64,000 bases of DNA from JACKCB01 sp964452775 (lineage in GTDB: Bacteria; Chloroflexota; Anaerolineae; Promineifilales; Promineifilaceae). The notes under the pieces were generated by a model. That model was not told where the DNA came from. It worked only from the letters and a program-made list of their open reading frames with translations, and ran no database searches. This document shows positions 1-8,538 of the stretch, piece by piece. Position 1 is the stretch's first letter. Each line of letters begins with the position of its first letter. The stretch covers positions 62,001 to 126,000 of the forward strand of contig CAYVQP010000001.1 of NCBI GenBank assembly GCA_964452775.1, written 5' to 3'. Position numbers and translations under genes: made by a program.

Positions 1-405
1 ACAATGATGGAAAACAGTATGGTGGCCCAAAATACGTGCATCCAGCTCTGCGTCATCGGTAGAGATACATTTGTCGGCGCGGGCACGACTTTCACCGACT
101 TCAATCTACTGCCGGCCCCGTTGAGAGCGATCCTGCGCGACGGGCTAAGCGCCACCAATTTCATGGTACTCGGCGGTTGCGTGGGGCATCATTGCCGGCT
201 TGGTTCCGGCCTGGTCATTTATCCTGGGCGCACTATCGAGTCCGACGTTGTGTTGGTCGCTTCCGGCGGCCGGCGCGTGTTTACCAGCGATGTCCGTTAC
301 GAGGATAGCGATCACTTTCGTTTTCAGGCCGGCCGGACGCACACCAGGCACTATCCGCGCAATGAGGAAAGTGCAGCCTTGGACTCCTTGGGCCGGGACA
401 GTTGA
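1..405 (+). CDS. Left-handed beta-helix (hexapeptide repeat) protein, C-terminal part
   Basis: The reading frame is open at the left edge, so the gene starts outside the window. About 134 residues are visible. They contain imperfect hexapeptide turns of the left-handed beta-helix type (for example VIGRDTFVGAGTTF, then GGCVGHHCRLGSGLVI). Such helices form the C-terminal half of sugar-nucleotidyltransferases and of acyltransferases. A 20-residue insertion separates the two sets of turns, and the last 35 residues are not repetitive. The catalytic domain, if there is one, lies upstream, so substrate and reaction cannot be given. The family call is fairly safe; a specific function is not. Confidence 0.6.
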   Translation, partial: TMMENSMVAQNTCIQLCVIGRDTFVGAGTTFTDFNLLPAPLRAILRDGLSATNFMVLGGCVGHHCRLGSGLVIYPGRTIESDVVLVASGGRRVFTSDVRYEDSDHFRFQAGRTHTRHYPRNEESAALDSLGRDS

Positions 406-511
406 GGGCGCGCGAATACTGAACCACGGACGGAGCAAAGCTCGCTTGCGGTGGCGGCGACCTGGGCGATTGGTAGAATTACGCTGAAGGGGCATTGTTG
501 AACCAGACAGG

Positions 512-1557
512 ATGAGCGGCATGATGAACAGTGGGCGCATACTGGTGGTCGAAGATGATTACGACATCTCGAATATGCTGCGGATCTTCTTTGCGGGTCA
601 GGGCTACGAAGTGGACAGCGTAGCGCGTGGGGATGAAGCACTGGCCGCCTGCCGCAGCAAGTTGCCTGATCTAGTAGTGCTGGACATTGTGTTGCCGGAC
701 ATGGATGGTTACGCCGTGTGCCGGGAGCTGCGGACCCACTCCCGCACTGCCCACATCCCAATCATCTTCCTCACCAGGAAAGATGAACGGCGCGACAAGA
801 TCGCCGGATTGGAACTGGGCGCCGATGACTACGTGACCAAGCCGTTCGATATTGAAGAACTGAAGTGGCGGGTGCGGAATGCCATCAGCGCCCACCAGCG
901 CCAGAATCTCACCGATCCCAGCACCGGCCTGCCCGGCGTCCGCCTGATCGAGGAGCAGCTTCGCCGGCTGGTCAACAGTTCCGGCTGGTGGCTCANNNNN
1001 NNNNNNNNNNNNNNNNNNNNNNNNNNNNNNNNNNNNNNNNNNNNNNNNNNNNNNNNNNNNNNNNNNNNNNNNNNNNNNNNNNNNNNNNNNNNNNNCGCCT
1101 GATCGAGGAGCAGCTTCGCCGGCTGGTCAACAGTTCCGGCTGGTGGCTCATTCTGGTCGGCATTGACCACCACGCCCCATTTGTTGATCACTATGGCTTC
1201 GTAGCCGCCGCGGAAGTGCTGCGCTTTGTGTCCACACTGCTCAACACGGCTGTGGATGAAGCCGGCAGTCCGGATGACTTCCTGGGGCATGCCGGCAATG
1301 ACTCATTTGTGATCATCACCCGCGTGCCGGACCCATCAGCCATGGTCAAGAGAATCCACGAGCTGTTCGAGGACGGCATTCGGGCTCATTACAGTTTTTC
1401 TCACGCCGAGCAGGGTGGCATTGAGCTGGCAAATGGGAGCAGAGCGCCCTTGATGAAGCTTTCGCTAGGCATCGTCTCCGATCGCTTTTATCACTTCTCG
1501 GACATCAGAGAGATTACGGAAGCGGCTGCGGAATCGCGGCGCAGCGCGCCGGCTTAG
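512..1557 (+). CDS. Response regulator with degenerate GGDEF-like output domain (split by an assembly gap)
   Basis: A receiver domain (residues about 8-125) has the acidic pair in VVEDD, phospho-acceptor D58 and the conserved lysine K110 in YVTKPF. A 100-N gap follows, flanked by an identical 55-base copy on each side. Removing the Ns and one copy (155 bases) puts the downstream frame in phase and gives one protein of 296 residues. The second half resembles a GGDEF domain, but the signature is GNDSF where GGDEF is expected, so diguanylate cyclase activity is unlikely. It lies 12 bases upstream of a large histidine kinase and is probably its partner. ATG at 521, with AGGA eight bases upstream, is an alternative start. 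Confidence 0.75.
941..995 (+). repeat. 55-base direct repeat, left copy at gap edge
   Basis: Identical to 1096-1150 on the other side of the N run. It is best read as a k-mer-length contig-end overlap left by the assembler, not a biological duplication, because collapsing it restores one reading frame. Confidence 0.9.
996..1095. other. Assembly gap, 100 N
   Basis: A run of exactly 100 N inside the response-regulator gene. The 55 bases before it (941-995) are repeated exactly after it (1096-1150). This suggests two contigs that overlap by 55 bases were scaffolded instead of merged, so little or no sequence is really missing. Confidence 0.9.
1096..1150 (+). repeat. 55-base direct repeat, right copy at gap edge
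   Basis: Second copy of 941-995. See the left copy for the interpretation as an unmerged contig overlap. Confidence 0.9.
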
Positions 1558-1569
1558 CCCGCAGCCCAC

Positions 1570-4500
1570 ATGAGCTCAGAACAGCAGCTACTCGCGGCGA
1601 TCGCTCGAATCACTGAGACGCTGAACCTTACGCTAAGCCTGGAACAAATAACTCAGGCCGTGGTGGACCAGTGTATTCACAGTGGGGGAGCCGTAGGAGC
1701 CAGCGTAACCCTTCATGAGACTGTGCCCGGCCGAGGGGCCATTGTCCGGCAGGCGGGAATCCAAGCGGATGTGCCCCCATTCGAAGATCAGGCCAGCACA
1801 ACCGGCCGGCCGGTCGTGGTGGCGGGGCTTCATGTTGACGGGAGCAGCGGTACAAGTGAGGGAGCTAACTTGGCCGGCATGCTCGTCCCGATCCATCATC
1901 AGTCTGTAAGCGCCGGACAACTGATCCTGCTGTTTTCCGATCGCGCACTCATCACAGATCATCTAATCACGTTTGCCAGTGCGGCGGCGAATCTGGTGGC
2001 TACCGCTATCGGCAATATCACCCGCTATGAGGAGCTTTCTGCCCGCAATCAGACCCTGCATCGCTATGCCCAACAGATCGAACGGGTGGTAGAAGCCGGA
2101 AAAGTGTTTCACGCGGGGAGTGAATTGCCCGCTGTTTACGAGGACCTCGTTTATGCTATCCAGGAAAGCGTCGGATACAACATTGTTGTCCTGAGTCTCG
2201 TGGAGGATCACAACGATGAATTGCGCACCACGGTTGTGGCCGGAGCTGGATTACCCCTGGATCGGTTACGGCTCCTGGAGGCGGAATCAGTTCCGTGGGC
2301 AGAGCTGGTCCAATTGATGACCCCGCCGGCGGCCATTGGAAACGCCTTCCTGATCCCGGATGGAGGGAGCGACTTTCAGCGCCGATTTGTGCGTTCGCTT
2401 GGCGCAGAACTCTACCTTGGACCGTCAGACGCCCCGGCCGGCGAGCGGGCGGCGTTTGACGTGCTCTGCCTCCCACTGCAAGACTCCGGCGCACAGCCGT
2501 TGGGCCTGATCTGCCTGGCAGCGCCGCTTGACCGCCGGCGGCCCGACCTCGACACGGTGAGAATCCTGGAGATATTTGCTAACCAGGCCGCCGCGTCCAT
2601 CGAAAACGTCCGCCTTTATCACGATACGCGCACCTTCGCGCAGCAACTCGCTCACCTGCAGGAGGTCTCCCAAAACGTGCTAAGCGAGCACGATCCGGCG
2701 AAGCGACTACAGTTACTTGTGCGCGGCCTGCAGGCTACCGGCTGGCAGCGCGTGCTCTTGTTCCAATTTGATGATAGACGAATAGACGAATCGCGGGTCA
2801 TGGCTGCCGGCTACTCCGATGATGAACTGGCGGTTTTGGCGGCTGAGCCGGTTGACGCAGCGGAATGGCGTAAGCGATTGGCAGACGCCGGTCTCCAGGA
2901 AAGCCGGCCGGTTTCCGGCAGCTACGCCCCGGCCTCGCGCTTGCCCAAGCCAACGGACCACCGCAGAGCCGGCGACCGGATGGAGGGAGAGCTACTCTGG
3001 CTGCCAATCGAGGACCGGAACGGGCGACTGACCGCTGTAATTCAGCTCGACCAACCCATAGACGGCAGGCGTCTCACCCTGCGCGCTTTGCGACACGTTG
3101 ACCTGTTTACCCGCTTCACCGCCGCGATTCTGGAGAACATGACGCTGGTGCAGGACCTGCAACGACTGAATCAGGAGCTCGATTCCCGCGTCGAGGAACG
3201 CACCCGCCAACTGGCGGATGAAAGTGAACGGGTCAAGACGTTGCTGCGCATAAGCTCGGAGCTGACCGCCAGTCTCGATAGAGATCGCGTGCTGGCTCGA
3301 GCCCTTTCGCTAATCAATGAAAGCATTGGCGCGACGGAAGGTTATATCCTGCTCGTCGAAGGAGAGACCGGCCTACTCAAGAAGCAGGCTTCTCTCGGCG
3401 AAATACCTCCTGGCGCTGCAGAGGACGGCAGTATTGGCCGGCTTGAGGCGATAGCACGAACTCTAATGGGCTTTCGTAAGCCGGCAATTGTGAACGATAT
3501 GCCCCTCGGCAGTGTGGGCTCCCTCCTGGTCGCCCCGCTGACTATTGGCGAGGAGGGCGCCGGCTTACTGATGTTGCTGCATGACCGGCCGGGGCATTTT
3601 GCCAGTTCGCATCTGGAGCTGGCTACTGCGGCCGCTACCCAGGTAGCCCAGGCCATGCACAACGCGGAGCTGTATGACCTTATTCGCGGGCAGGCGGAGA
3701 GCCTGGGCGTGATGATGCGCGATGCTCAAGATGAGGTTGCCAAGACACATTCGATTCTTGAGAGTATCGGCGACGGCGTCCTGGTGGCGCAAGCGGACGG
3801 CAGCATAATCCTGGTTAACGACAGCGCGTGCTCGATACTGAATATCGGGCGCGACGAGCTGCTATTTGCGCCACTTTCAGCACTGCGCGAGCGGATCGAG
3901 CCGGATGGGGATTCCTGGTTGGACACATTGCAGGAGCTTCTGTCCAAGCGAAGCGGGCCGGGGCAAGCGGCGATACAGACCAGCCGGGTGACGCTTGGCA
4001 ACAGGACCTACAAGGTAACGCTGTCAGCCGTGCGAGCCGGACAACGGCTGGTCGGATCCGTGTCCGTACTTCACGATATTACCCGGGAAGTTGAGGTAGA
4101 CCGCCTGAAAAGTGAGTTTGTGTCTACCGTGTCTCATGAGTTACGAACGCCGATGACCTCGGTCAAGGGCTACTCAGATCTGTTGCTCATGGGCATTGCC
4201 GGTGAGCTCAATGCCACACAAGAGAGCTATCTGCAAGTCATCAAGTCCAACGCTGACCGCCTGGGTCGCCTGGTAGACGACCTGCTCGACATTTCGCGCA
4301 TCGAGACCGGCAAGGTGGAGCTACAGCTCCGGGCTATCCGGCTCTCGGACATTGTCGCACACATGCTCGATGAGCAGGTACCGATAAAGTTGCGCAGCAA
4401 GAACAAGGTGTTAAATGTTCAGGCGGACATGCCCGCTGATCTGCCGGCGGTCGTCGGAGATGCGGAGAAAGTGGCACAAATTCTGGCGAATCTCTTGGAC

Positions 4501-4842
4501 AATGCCATCAGCTACACGCCCTCGGGCGGCGCGATCTGCGTTTCCTGCCAGCTGAATCAGAGCCTGGTATGGACCAGTGTGCAGGATACCGGAATCGGCA
4601 TGACAAGGGAGCAGTTATCGAGAATCTTCGACCGCTTCTATCGAGCGGGACACTCGGCAGTTCAGGGAGTCGCCGGCACAGGACTTGGGCTTTCGATTGT
4701 TCAGAGCCTGGTCGAACTGCACGGAGGCGAGATCCGGGTCACAAGCCGGCCGGATGAAGGCAGTACTTTCATGTTTTCCCTGCCCATCGCCGCTCGACAA
4801 CTGGATTTCAAGCGAAACGAGGAAGTGAATGAACCTCAATAG
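1570..4842 (+). CDS. Cytoplasmic multi-GAF/PAS sensor histidine kinase
   Basis: A 1,090-residue kinase with no signal peptide or membrane segment. The first 700 residues hold several GAF-type modules (about 1-150, 170-345, 360-525 and 560-700); a charged coiled coil (QELDSRVEERTRQLADE) precedes the last. A PAS domain follows (about 722-850). The transmitter has the H-box SHELRTP with phospho-acceptor H856, then the HATPase with N-box NLLDNAISYTP, DTGIGM and GTGLGLSI. This is an intact hybrid-free kinase that should sense small ligands or redox state in the cytoplasm. It lies between two receiver-domain proteins with 12- and 33-base spacers, so the three probably form one phosphorelay unit. 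The ligand cannot be read from sequence. Confidence 0.92.
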   Translation: MSSEQQLLAAIARITETLNLTLSLEQITQAVVDQCIHSGGAVGASVTLHETVPGRGAIVRQAGIQADVPPFEDQASTTGRPVVVAGLHVDGSSGTSEGANLAGMLVPIHHQSVSAGQLILLFSDRALITDHLITFASAAANLVATAIGNITRYEELSARNQTLHRYAQQIERVVEAGKVFHAGSELPAVYEDLVYAIQESVGYNIVVLSLVEDHNDELRTTVVAGAGLPLDRLRLLEAESVPWAELVQLMTPPAAIGNAFLIPDGGSDFQRRFVRSLGAELYLGPSDAPAGERAAFDVLCLPLQDSGAQPLGLICLAAPLDRRRPDLDTVRILEIFANQAAASIENVRLYHDTRTFAQQLAHLQEVSQNVLSEHDPAKRLQLLVRGLQATGWQRVLLFQFDDRRIDESRVMAAGYSDDELAVLAAEPVDAAEWRKRLADAGLQESRPVSGSYAPASRLPKPTDHRRAGDRMEGELLWLPIEDRNGRLTAVIQLDQPIDGRRLTLRALRHVDLFTRFTAAILENMTLVQDLQRLNQELDSRVEERTRQLADESERVKTLLRISSELTASLDRDRVLARALSLINESIGATEGYILLVEGETGLLKKQASLGEIPPGAAEDGSIGRLEAIARTLMGFRKPAIVNDMPLGSVGSLLVAPLTIGEEGAGLLMLLHDRPGHFASSHLELATAAATQVAQAMHNAELYDLIRGQAESLGVMMRDAQDEVAKTHSILESIGDGVLVAQADGSIILVNDSACSILNIGRDELLFAPLSALRERIEPDGDSWLDTLQELLSKRSGPGQAAIQTSRVTLGNRTYKVTLSAVRAGQRLVGSVSVLHDITREVEVDRLKSEFVSTVSHELRTPMTSVKGYSDLLLMGIAGELNATQESYLQVIKSNADRLGRLVDDLLDISRIETGKVELQLRAIRLSDIVAHMLDEQVPIKLRSKNKVLNVQADMPADLPAVVGDAEKVAQILANLLDNAISYTPSGGAICVSCQLNQSLVWTSVQDTGIGMTREQLSRIFDRFYRAGHSAVQGVAGTGLGLSIVQSLVELHGGEIRVTSRPDEGSTFMFSLPIAARQLDFKRNEEVNEPQ

Positions 4843-4875
4843 ACGAGCACCGGCTGACGATATCGGCACACTTCG

Positions 4876-5244
4876 ATGAAGATACTGGTCGCAGAGGACG
4901 AGAAAGACGTCCGTGAGCTGATTGAAATTATCCTGCGCCATCACGGCTTCGATGTGGTTAGCGCCTCCGACGGCCTTGATGCAGTTACCCTGGCGACGGA
5001 GCAGCATTTTGACCTGATATTGCTGGATGTGCGTATGCCCCGCTTGGACGGCTACGAAGCATGTCGCCGGCTAAGGAAAATGGAATCCACCCAAGACATT
5101 CCAATCATCATGCTCTCCGCCCTCGGTCAAGAATCAGAGAGGGCGGAAGGGATGGCAGCCGGCGCGGATGAATATGTGTTGAAACCGTTTACGCCGGCAA
5201 CTCTCGTCACCAAGATCAATCATCACCTGAGTCGAGCCGAGTAG
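4876..5244 (+). CDS. Single-domain response regulator (CheY-like receiver)
   Basis: A 122-residue stand-alone receiver: acidic residues in VAEDE near the N terminus, phospho-acceptor D51 in LLDVRMP, and K103 in VLKPF. It has no output domain, so it acts through protein contact or as a relay intermediate. It begins 33 bases after the kinase and is probably co-transcribed with it. Its receiver is complete and should be phosphorylated. Confidence 0.9.
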   Translation: MKILVAEDEKDVRELIEIILRHHGFDVVSASDGLDAVTLATEQHFDLILLDVRMPRLDGYEACRRLRKMESTQDIPIIMLSALGQESERAEGMAAGADEYVLKPFTPATLVTKINHHLSRAE

Positions 5245-5282
5245 CTGCCGGGCGCAGAATCGAACAGCGCAGCCAGACCGAC

Positions 5283-6077
5283 ATGAGTATCACCTCAATT
5301 GGCGCCAGACCACTCCATTATGAAGTAGTCGGCCGGGGAGAGCCGGTGCTTTTCATTCACGGTTGGTTTGGCTCCTGGCGTTATTGGTGGCCCTCGATGC
5401 AGCAAATGGCCGCCGGTCACCGCGTCTTCGCCATAGATTTGTGGGGCTTCGGAGATTCCATGAAGGCCGCCGAGCTGTATCAGCTCTCTGCATACACCCG
5501 GCTTGTCGGGGAGTTCAGGGCAGCCCTGGGTATCTCGCAACCAATGATCCTGGTCGGCCATGGCCTGGGAGCAATCGTCGCTCTCTGCTACGCATGCGAG
5601 AACCCGGCCGAGGTTGGCAGGCTACTCACCGTGGCAGCGCCCTTGCACGGCAGCGATATCAACTCCAGGCTGGCGAGCGCATACTCCGAAGCAAATGTGA
5701 CTCGTCTCCTAGAGAAAGCTTGCATCCACGCTGAGGTCCAGGCAGAAGCGCACAAGATGGACCGCACCGCCCTGGCCCGGCTGGCCGGTGAAGCGGCGAC
5801 CATTGATCTGAGCAGTGTCCTGGACATACTCTCATGTCCACTGCTGCTTACCCATGGCGTTCAGGATAGCGTAGTAAGGTATCCGGGTGCGCGCTTCCAT
5901 CGCCTGGGTGATGCCGCCGCCAATCGCGTCGCCATTACGTTCGACGATGCCGGCCACTTTCCAATGCTTGAATCTCCGGAGCAATTCAACAGGTTGCTGC
6001 TTGAGTTTGCTCAGATCGAGGGGCAGGAACTGAACACCCTCGCCGTCAAGGAGCATTGGCGGCGCCGTACCCACTGA
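5283..6077 (+). CDS. Alpha/beta hydrolase fold protein lacking the nucleophile serine
   Basis: 264 residues with clear alpha/beta hydrolase features: oxyanion motif HGWFGSW (about 26-32), a candidate acid in THGVQD, and the histidine in DAGHFPMLE. The nucleophile elbow reads GHGLG, so residue 94 is Gly (codon ggc at 5562-5564) where this family has Ser. Hydrolysis by the usual triad is therefore not expected. The gene starts 38 bases after the single-domain regulator. In Bacillus, RsbQ is a hydrolase-fold partner of a sensor protein; a ligand-binding role here is inference from position and the missing serine. A sequencing error (one base, agc to ggc) is the main alternative. Confidence 0.85.
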   Translation: MSITSIGARPLHYEVVGRGEPVLFIHGWFGSWRYWWPSMQQMAAGHRVFAIDLWGFGDSMKAAELYQLSAYTRLVGEFRAALGISQPMILVGHGLGAIVALCYACENPAEVGRLLTVAAPLHGSDINSRLASAYSEANVTRLLEKACIHAEVQAEAHKMDRTALARLAGEAATIDLSSVLDILSCPLLLTHGVQDSVVRYPGARFHRLGDAAANRVAITFDDAGHFPMLESPEQFNRLLLEFAQIEGQELNTLAVKEHWRRRTH

Positions 6078-6156
6078 GATCATAACTTGTTCAGGAACAA
6101 TTCTGAGGGCTGGCGCGACGAGGGCAACTTTGAGATACTGCGCTGTCGTCGCTGAT

Positions 6157-6178
6157 CGCATTCATTCAGACGAATGCG
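6157..6178. repeat. Inverted repeat upstream of the DUF3048 lipoprotein
   Basis: CGCATTC and GAATGCG form a perfect 7-bp stem around an 8-base loop, in the 134-base spacer between the hydrolase and the lipoprotein. There is no T-tract, so a terminator is not convincing. It may be an operator or chance. Confidence 0.35.
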
Positions 6179-6211
6179 GCGGCCATGATCCTCCTGGAAC
6201 CTTGAGTACAT

Positions 6212-7510
6212 ATGAAAACACTACATCACTTCGTCCGGCGCGCACCGTTGCGACTGGCCGCATTTCTTGTCATCATCTGGCTACTTGCAGGGTGCGGAAG
6301 TGATTCCGCACAGCTCGCCCCGACATCAGGAGTGCTCGCTCCTGCAACTGCAGTTCCCGCCTTGACCGAGACCGAAACACAGTCAGCCCCAACCACCGAT
6401 CCAGGGCCACCCACCGCGTCTGCTTCCCCAACTGCAACTGGAGTACAACCTCCGGCCACACCGACCACACAACCAACGACAAACCCGCCCGGCGAGGTTG
6501 TCAGCGCTACTCTGGCAACGCTGACGCCGACAGCAACAATTCCCGGACTGATTGGTCCCACAAATTACCCGCAGGACGTCAATCCCTTGACCGGCGAGCA
6601 GGTCGCCGACCCGGCTGTTCTGGATCGCCGGCCGCTGGCGATCAAGATTTCCAATTATCCGCCGGAGGTCAGACCTCAGGCCGGCCTGGGTAACGCGGAT
6701 ATCGTCTTCGAGCATTACGCGGAAACCGTGACCCGCTTCACCGCCATCTTCTACAGCAAAGACGCGGAGCCGGTCGGCTCAGTGCGCAGCGCCAGGCTCA
6801 TCGACCTGGAGATTCCGGTCATGTTCCAGGCGGCCTTCGGTTATTCCGGCTCCAGCGGCCCGGTGCGCCAGATGCTCCACGACAGCTCCTTCTTTGACCG
6901 CATCGTCTCGCCGGATTTCGCCCACGGGGGCTACTATCGTGTGGACAATCCGGACGGCGCGATTGAGCACACCATGTTCACCAGCACCTACGATTTGCGC
7001 TACATCCTCAATGAGCGCGGCGTGGATGTTCGCCCGACGTACGACTTTGGCATGTCCTTTCACCCGGACCCGCCGGCCGGGGGGACCCCGGCTTCCACCA
7101 TACAGGTGGGGTACCGGACCACCACCGCTTATTGGCAGTACTCACCCGGCACGCAACGTTACTCGCGCTGGACCGATGGGATCGCCCACGTGGACGCCAA
7201 CACCGGCGCTCAATTGAGCTTCCGCAACGTTATCGTCCTGGGAGCGCACCACGAGGACACAGACATCGTCGAAGACCTGCACGACGGCGGATACTATTCA
7301 ATTCAAATTCAGATTTGGGGCGAAGGGCCGGTCTCAATTTTTCGCGACGGGCAACGCTATGAGGGAATCTGGCGGCGGGAAAAGCCGGAGGACATGCTGA
7401 CTTACTATGACCTGCAGGGGAACATACTACCCCTCGCGCCGGGCAACACCTTCATTCAGGTGGTTCCACTCGGCTTTACCGGCTTAACGGTCACAGCGCC
7501 GACCGACTGA
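6212..7510 (+). CDS. DUF3048 (YerB-like) lipoprotein
   Basis: 432 residues. The N terminus is a lipoprotein signal with lipobox LLAGC (acylated C28), followed by a Thr/Pro/Ala-rich linker to about residue 115. The rest matches DUF3048: NPLTGEQV, the RPLAIKISN strand and VGSVRSAR are typical. The YerB family is exported and membrane-anchored and has no established biochemical role. The linker composition suggests exposure outside the membrane. It is transcribed alone, with the reverse-strand rhodanese gene just downstream. Confidence 0.85.
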   Translation: MKTLHHFVRRAPLRLAAFLVIIWLLAGCGSDSAQLAPTSGVLAPATAVPALTETETQSAPTTDPGPPTASASPTATGVQPPATPTTQPTTNPPGEVVSATLATLTPTATIPGLIGPTNYPQDVNPLTGEQVADPAVLDRRPLAIKISNYPPEVRPQAGLGNADIVFEHYAETVTRFTAIFYSKDAEPVGSVRSARLIDLEIPVMFQAAFGYSGSSGPVRQMLHDSSFFDRIVSPDFAHGGYYRVDNPDGAIEHTMFTSTYDLRYILNERGVDVRPTYDFGMSFHPDPPAGGTPASTIQVGYRTTTAYWQYSPGTQRYSRWTDGIAHVDANTGAQLSFRNVIVLGAHHEDTDIVEDLHDGGYYSIQIQIWGEGPVSIFRDGQRYEGIWRREKPEDMLTYYDLQGNILPLAPGNTFIQVVPLGFTGLTVTAPTD

Positions 7511-7523
7511 GGGGCCGGGCAAG

Positions 7524-7880
7524 CTAATAAAAGCCGACCGAGGGAGAGATCTCCCGCGCATAGGCATCAATGCCGCCGGTCATATTCCACACATTCGTCC
7601 AGCCCTGACCCATTAGCCAGGCGGCGACCTGAGCGCTGCGATTGCCGTGGTGGCACATGATGACGATTTCCGCGTCCTGGTCCAGAGCCTCAGCCGGCAA
7701 CGCATCCAGCCGGATCCGCGCCAGTTGGCTGAGTGGCACGTGGATGACTCCCTCCCCAAGATTCGCCAGGTGCAACTCGTGTGGTTCACGAACGTCAATC
7801 AACAGGAACTGCTCACCGGCCTCTCGCTTGCGAGCCAGCTCCTGTACGCTCATCTCAGGAACACCAAATGGATTGCTCAT
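7524..7880 (-). CDS. Rhodanese-like sulfurtransferase domain protein
   Basis: A 118-residue single rhodanese domain. The active-site loop CHHGNRS fits the CxxGxRS pattern and supplies the catalytic cysteine; LIDVREPHEL and the C-terminal NMTGGIDAY are conserved rhodanese elements. There is no signal peptide, so it is cytoplasmic. The ATG at 7880 is chosen because GGGATGGGAAG lies directly upstream; a longer frame to 8054 would overlap the DUF423 gene and adds nothing domain-like. It is the second gene of a two-gene unit, 11 bases after the DUF423 gene. Persulfide transfer is the likely chemistry; the acceptor is unknown. Confidence 0.88.
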   Translation of the reverse strand: MSNPFGVPEMSVQELARKREAGEQFLLIDVREPHELHLANLGEGVIHVPLSQLARIRLDALPAEALDQDAEIVIMCHHGNRSAQVAAWLMGQGWTNVWNMTGGIDAYAREISPSVGFY

Positions 7881-7891
7881 CTTCCCATCCC

Positions 7892-8266
7892 TCAGTTCCG
7901 CCAGGCAGCCAGCAACAGGCAAAGCCAGCCTGCCAGAAACGCTACCCCGCCTAATGGGGTGATGGCGCCCAGCCAACGCAAGCGCGTAAACACCAGCAGG
8001 AAGAGGCTGCCGGAAAAAATGACCATCCCGATAATGAACAGGTAGCCGGCCCAACTGGTCAGTGCGCCCGGCCAGCGGCTGCTTGCCCAGGCCACCGCGA
8101 ATAGGCCCAACGCATGGTATGCCTGGTACCGCACGGCAATCTCAAAGGTGTCTTCCAGATCGGGATAGCGCGTGAAGTAGCCGGCCAGGCCGTGTGCCCC
8201 AAATGCGCCGGCGGCCACAGCCAGCAACATGAACAGCGATCCGGCCAAAACGAACAGTCGATCCAT
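7892..8266 (-). CDS. DUF423 family small membrane protein
   Basis: 124 residues with four predicted membrane helices. It has the DUF423 (YgdD-like) hallmarks: a first helix followed by AGAFGAHGL, then QAYHALGL in the second helix. The family is widespread and uncharacterised. It is the first gene of the reverse-strand pair with the rhodanese protein, and it is divergent from the polysaccharide locus. Confidence 0.85.
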   Translation of the reverse strand: MDRLFVLAGSLFMLLAVAAGAFGAHGLAGYFTRYPDLEDTFEIAVRYQAYHALGLFAVAWASSRWPGALTSWAGYLFIIGMVIFSGSLFLLVFTRLRWLGAITPLGGVAFLAGWLCLLLAAWRN

Positions 8267-8330
8267 CGGCGCGAAGTATAGCCCAGGGCAAGAAAAATGG
8301 AAATCAGGACCGAATTCCAGCGTTCATTTC

Positions 8331-8360
8331 TTGCCATTTACCCCAAAGCTGTGCTATATT
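8331..8360 (+). promoter_or_regulatory. Candidate sigma-70-type promoter for the polysaccharide locus
   Basis: TTGCCA and TATATT separated by 18 bases, in the divergent spacer between the DUF423 gene and the first glycosyltransferase. A leader of about 170 bases would follow, containing a small hairpin (AGAAGC/GCTTCT near 8380). Predicted by eye only. Confidence 0.45.
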
Positions 8361-8538
8361 TCCAGCGTCGTTTATGTTAAGAAGCCTGGCGCTTCTCAGG
8401 ACCAAATCCCAGGAGGGTAGTTGTTGGACTGATACAGGTAACAATCGCCATATAGCCGGCGTTTCTTGACTGTGGTAATCTGATGAACTGTCCACCCGCC
8501 ATCCGGGAGTGAAGCCACAACCGGAGGAGAGTCTGAAG

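Noticed and set aside
865..1557. Separate protein starting at 865 on the far side of the first gap
   Set aside because: Its first part is an out-of-frame reading of the receiver gene. Collapsing the duplicated 55-base ends joins the real frame to the upstream regulator.
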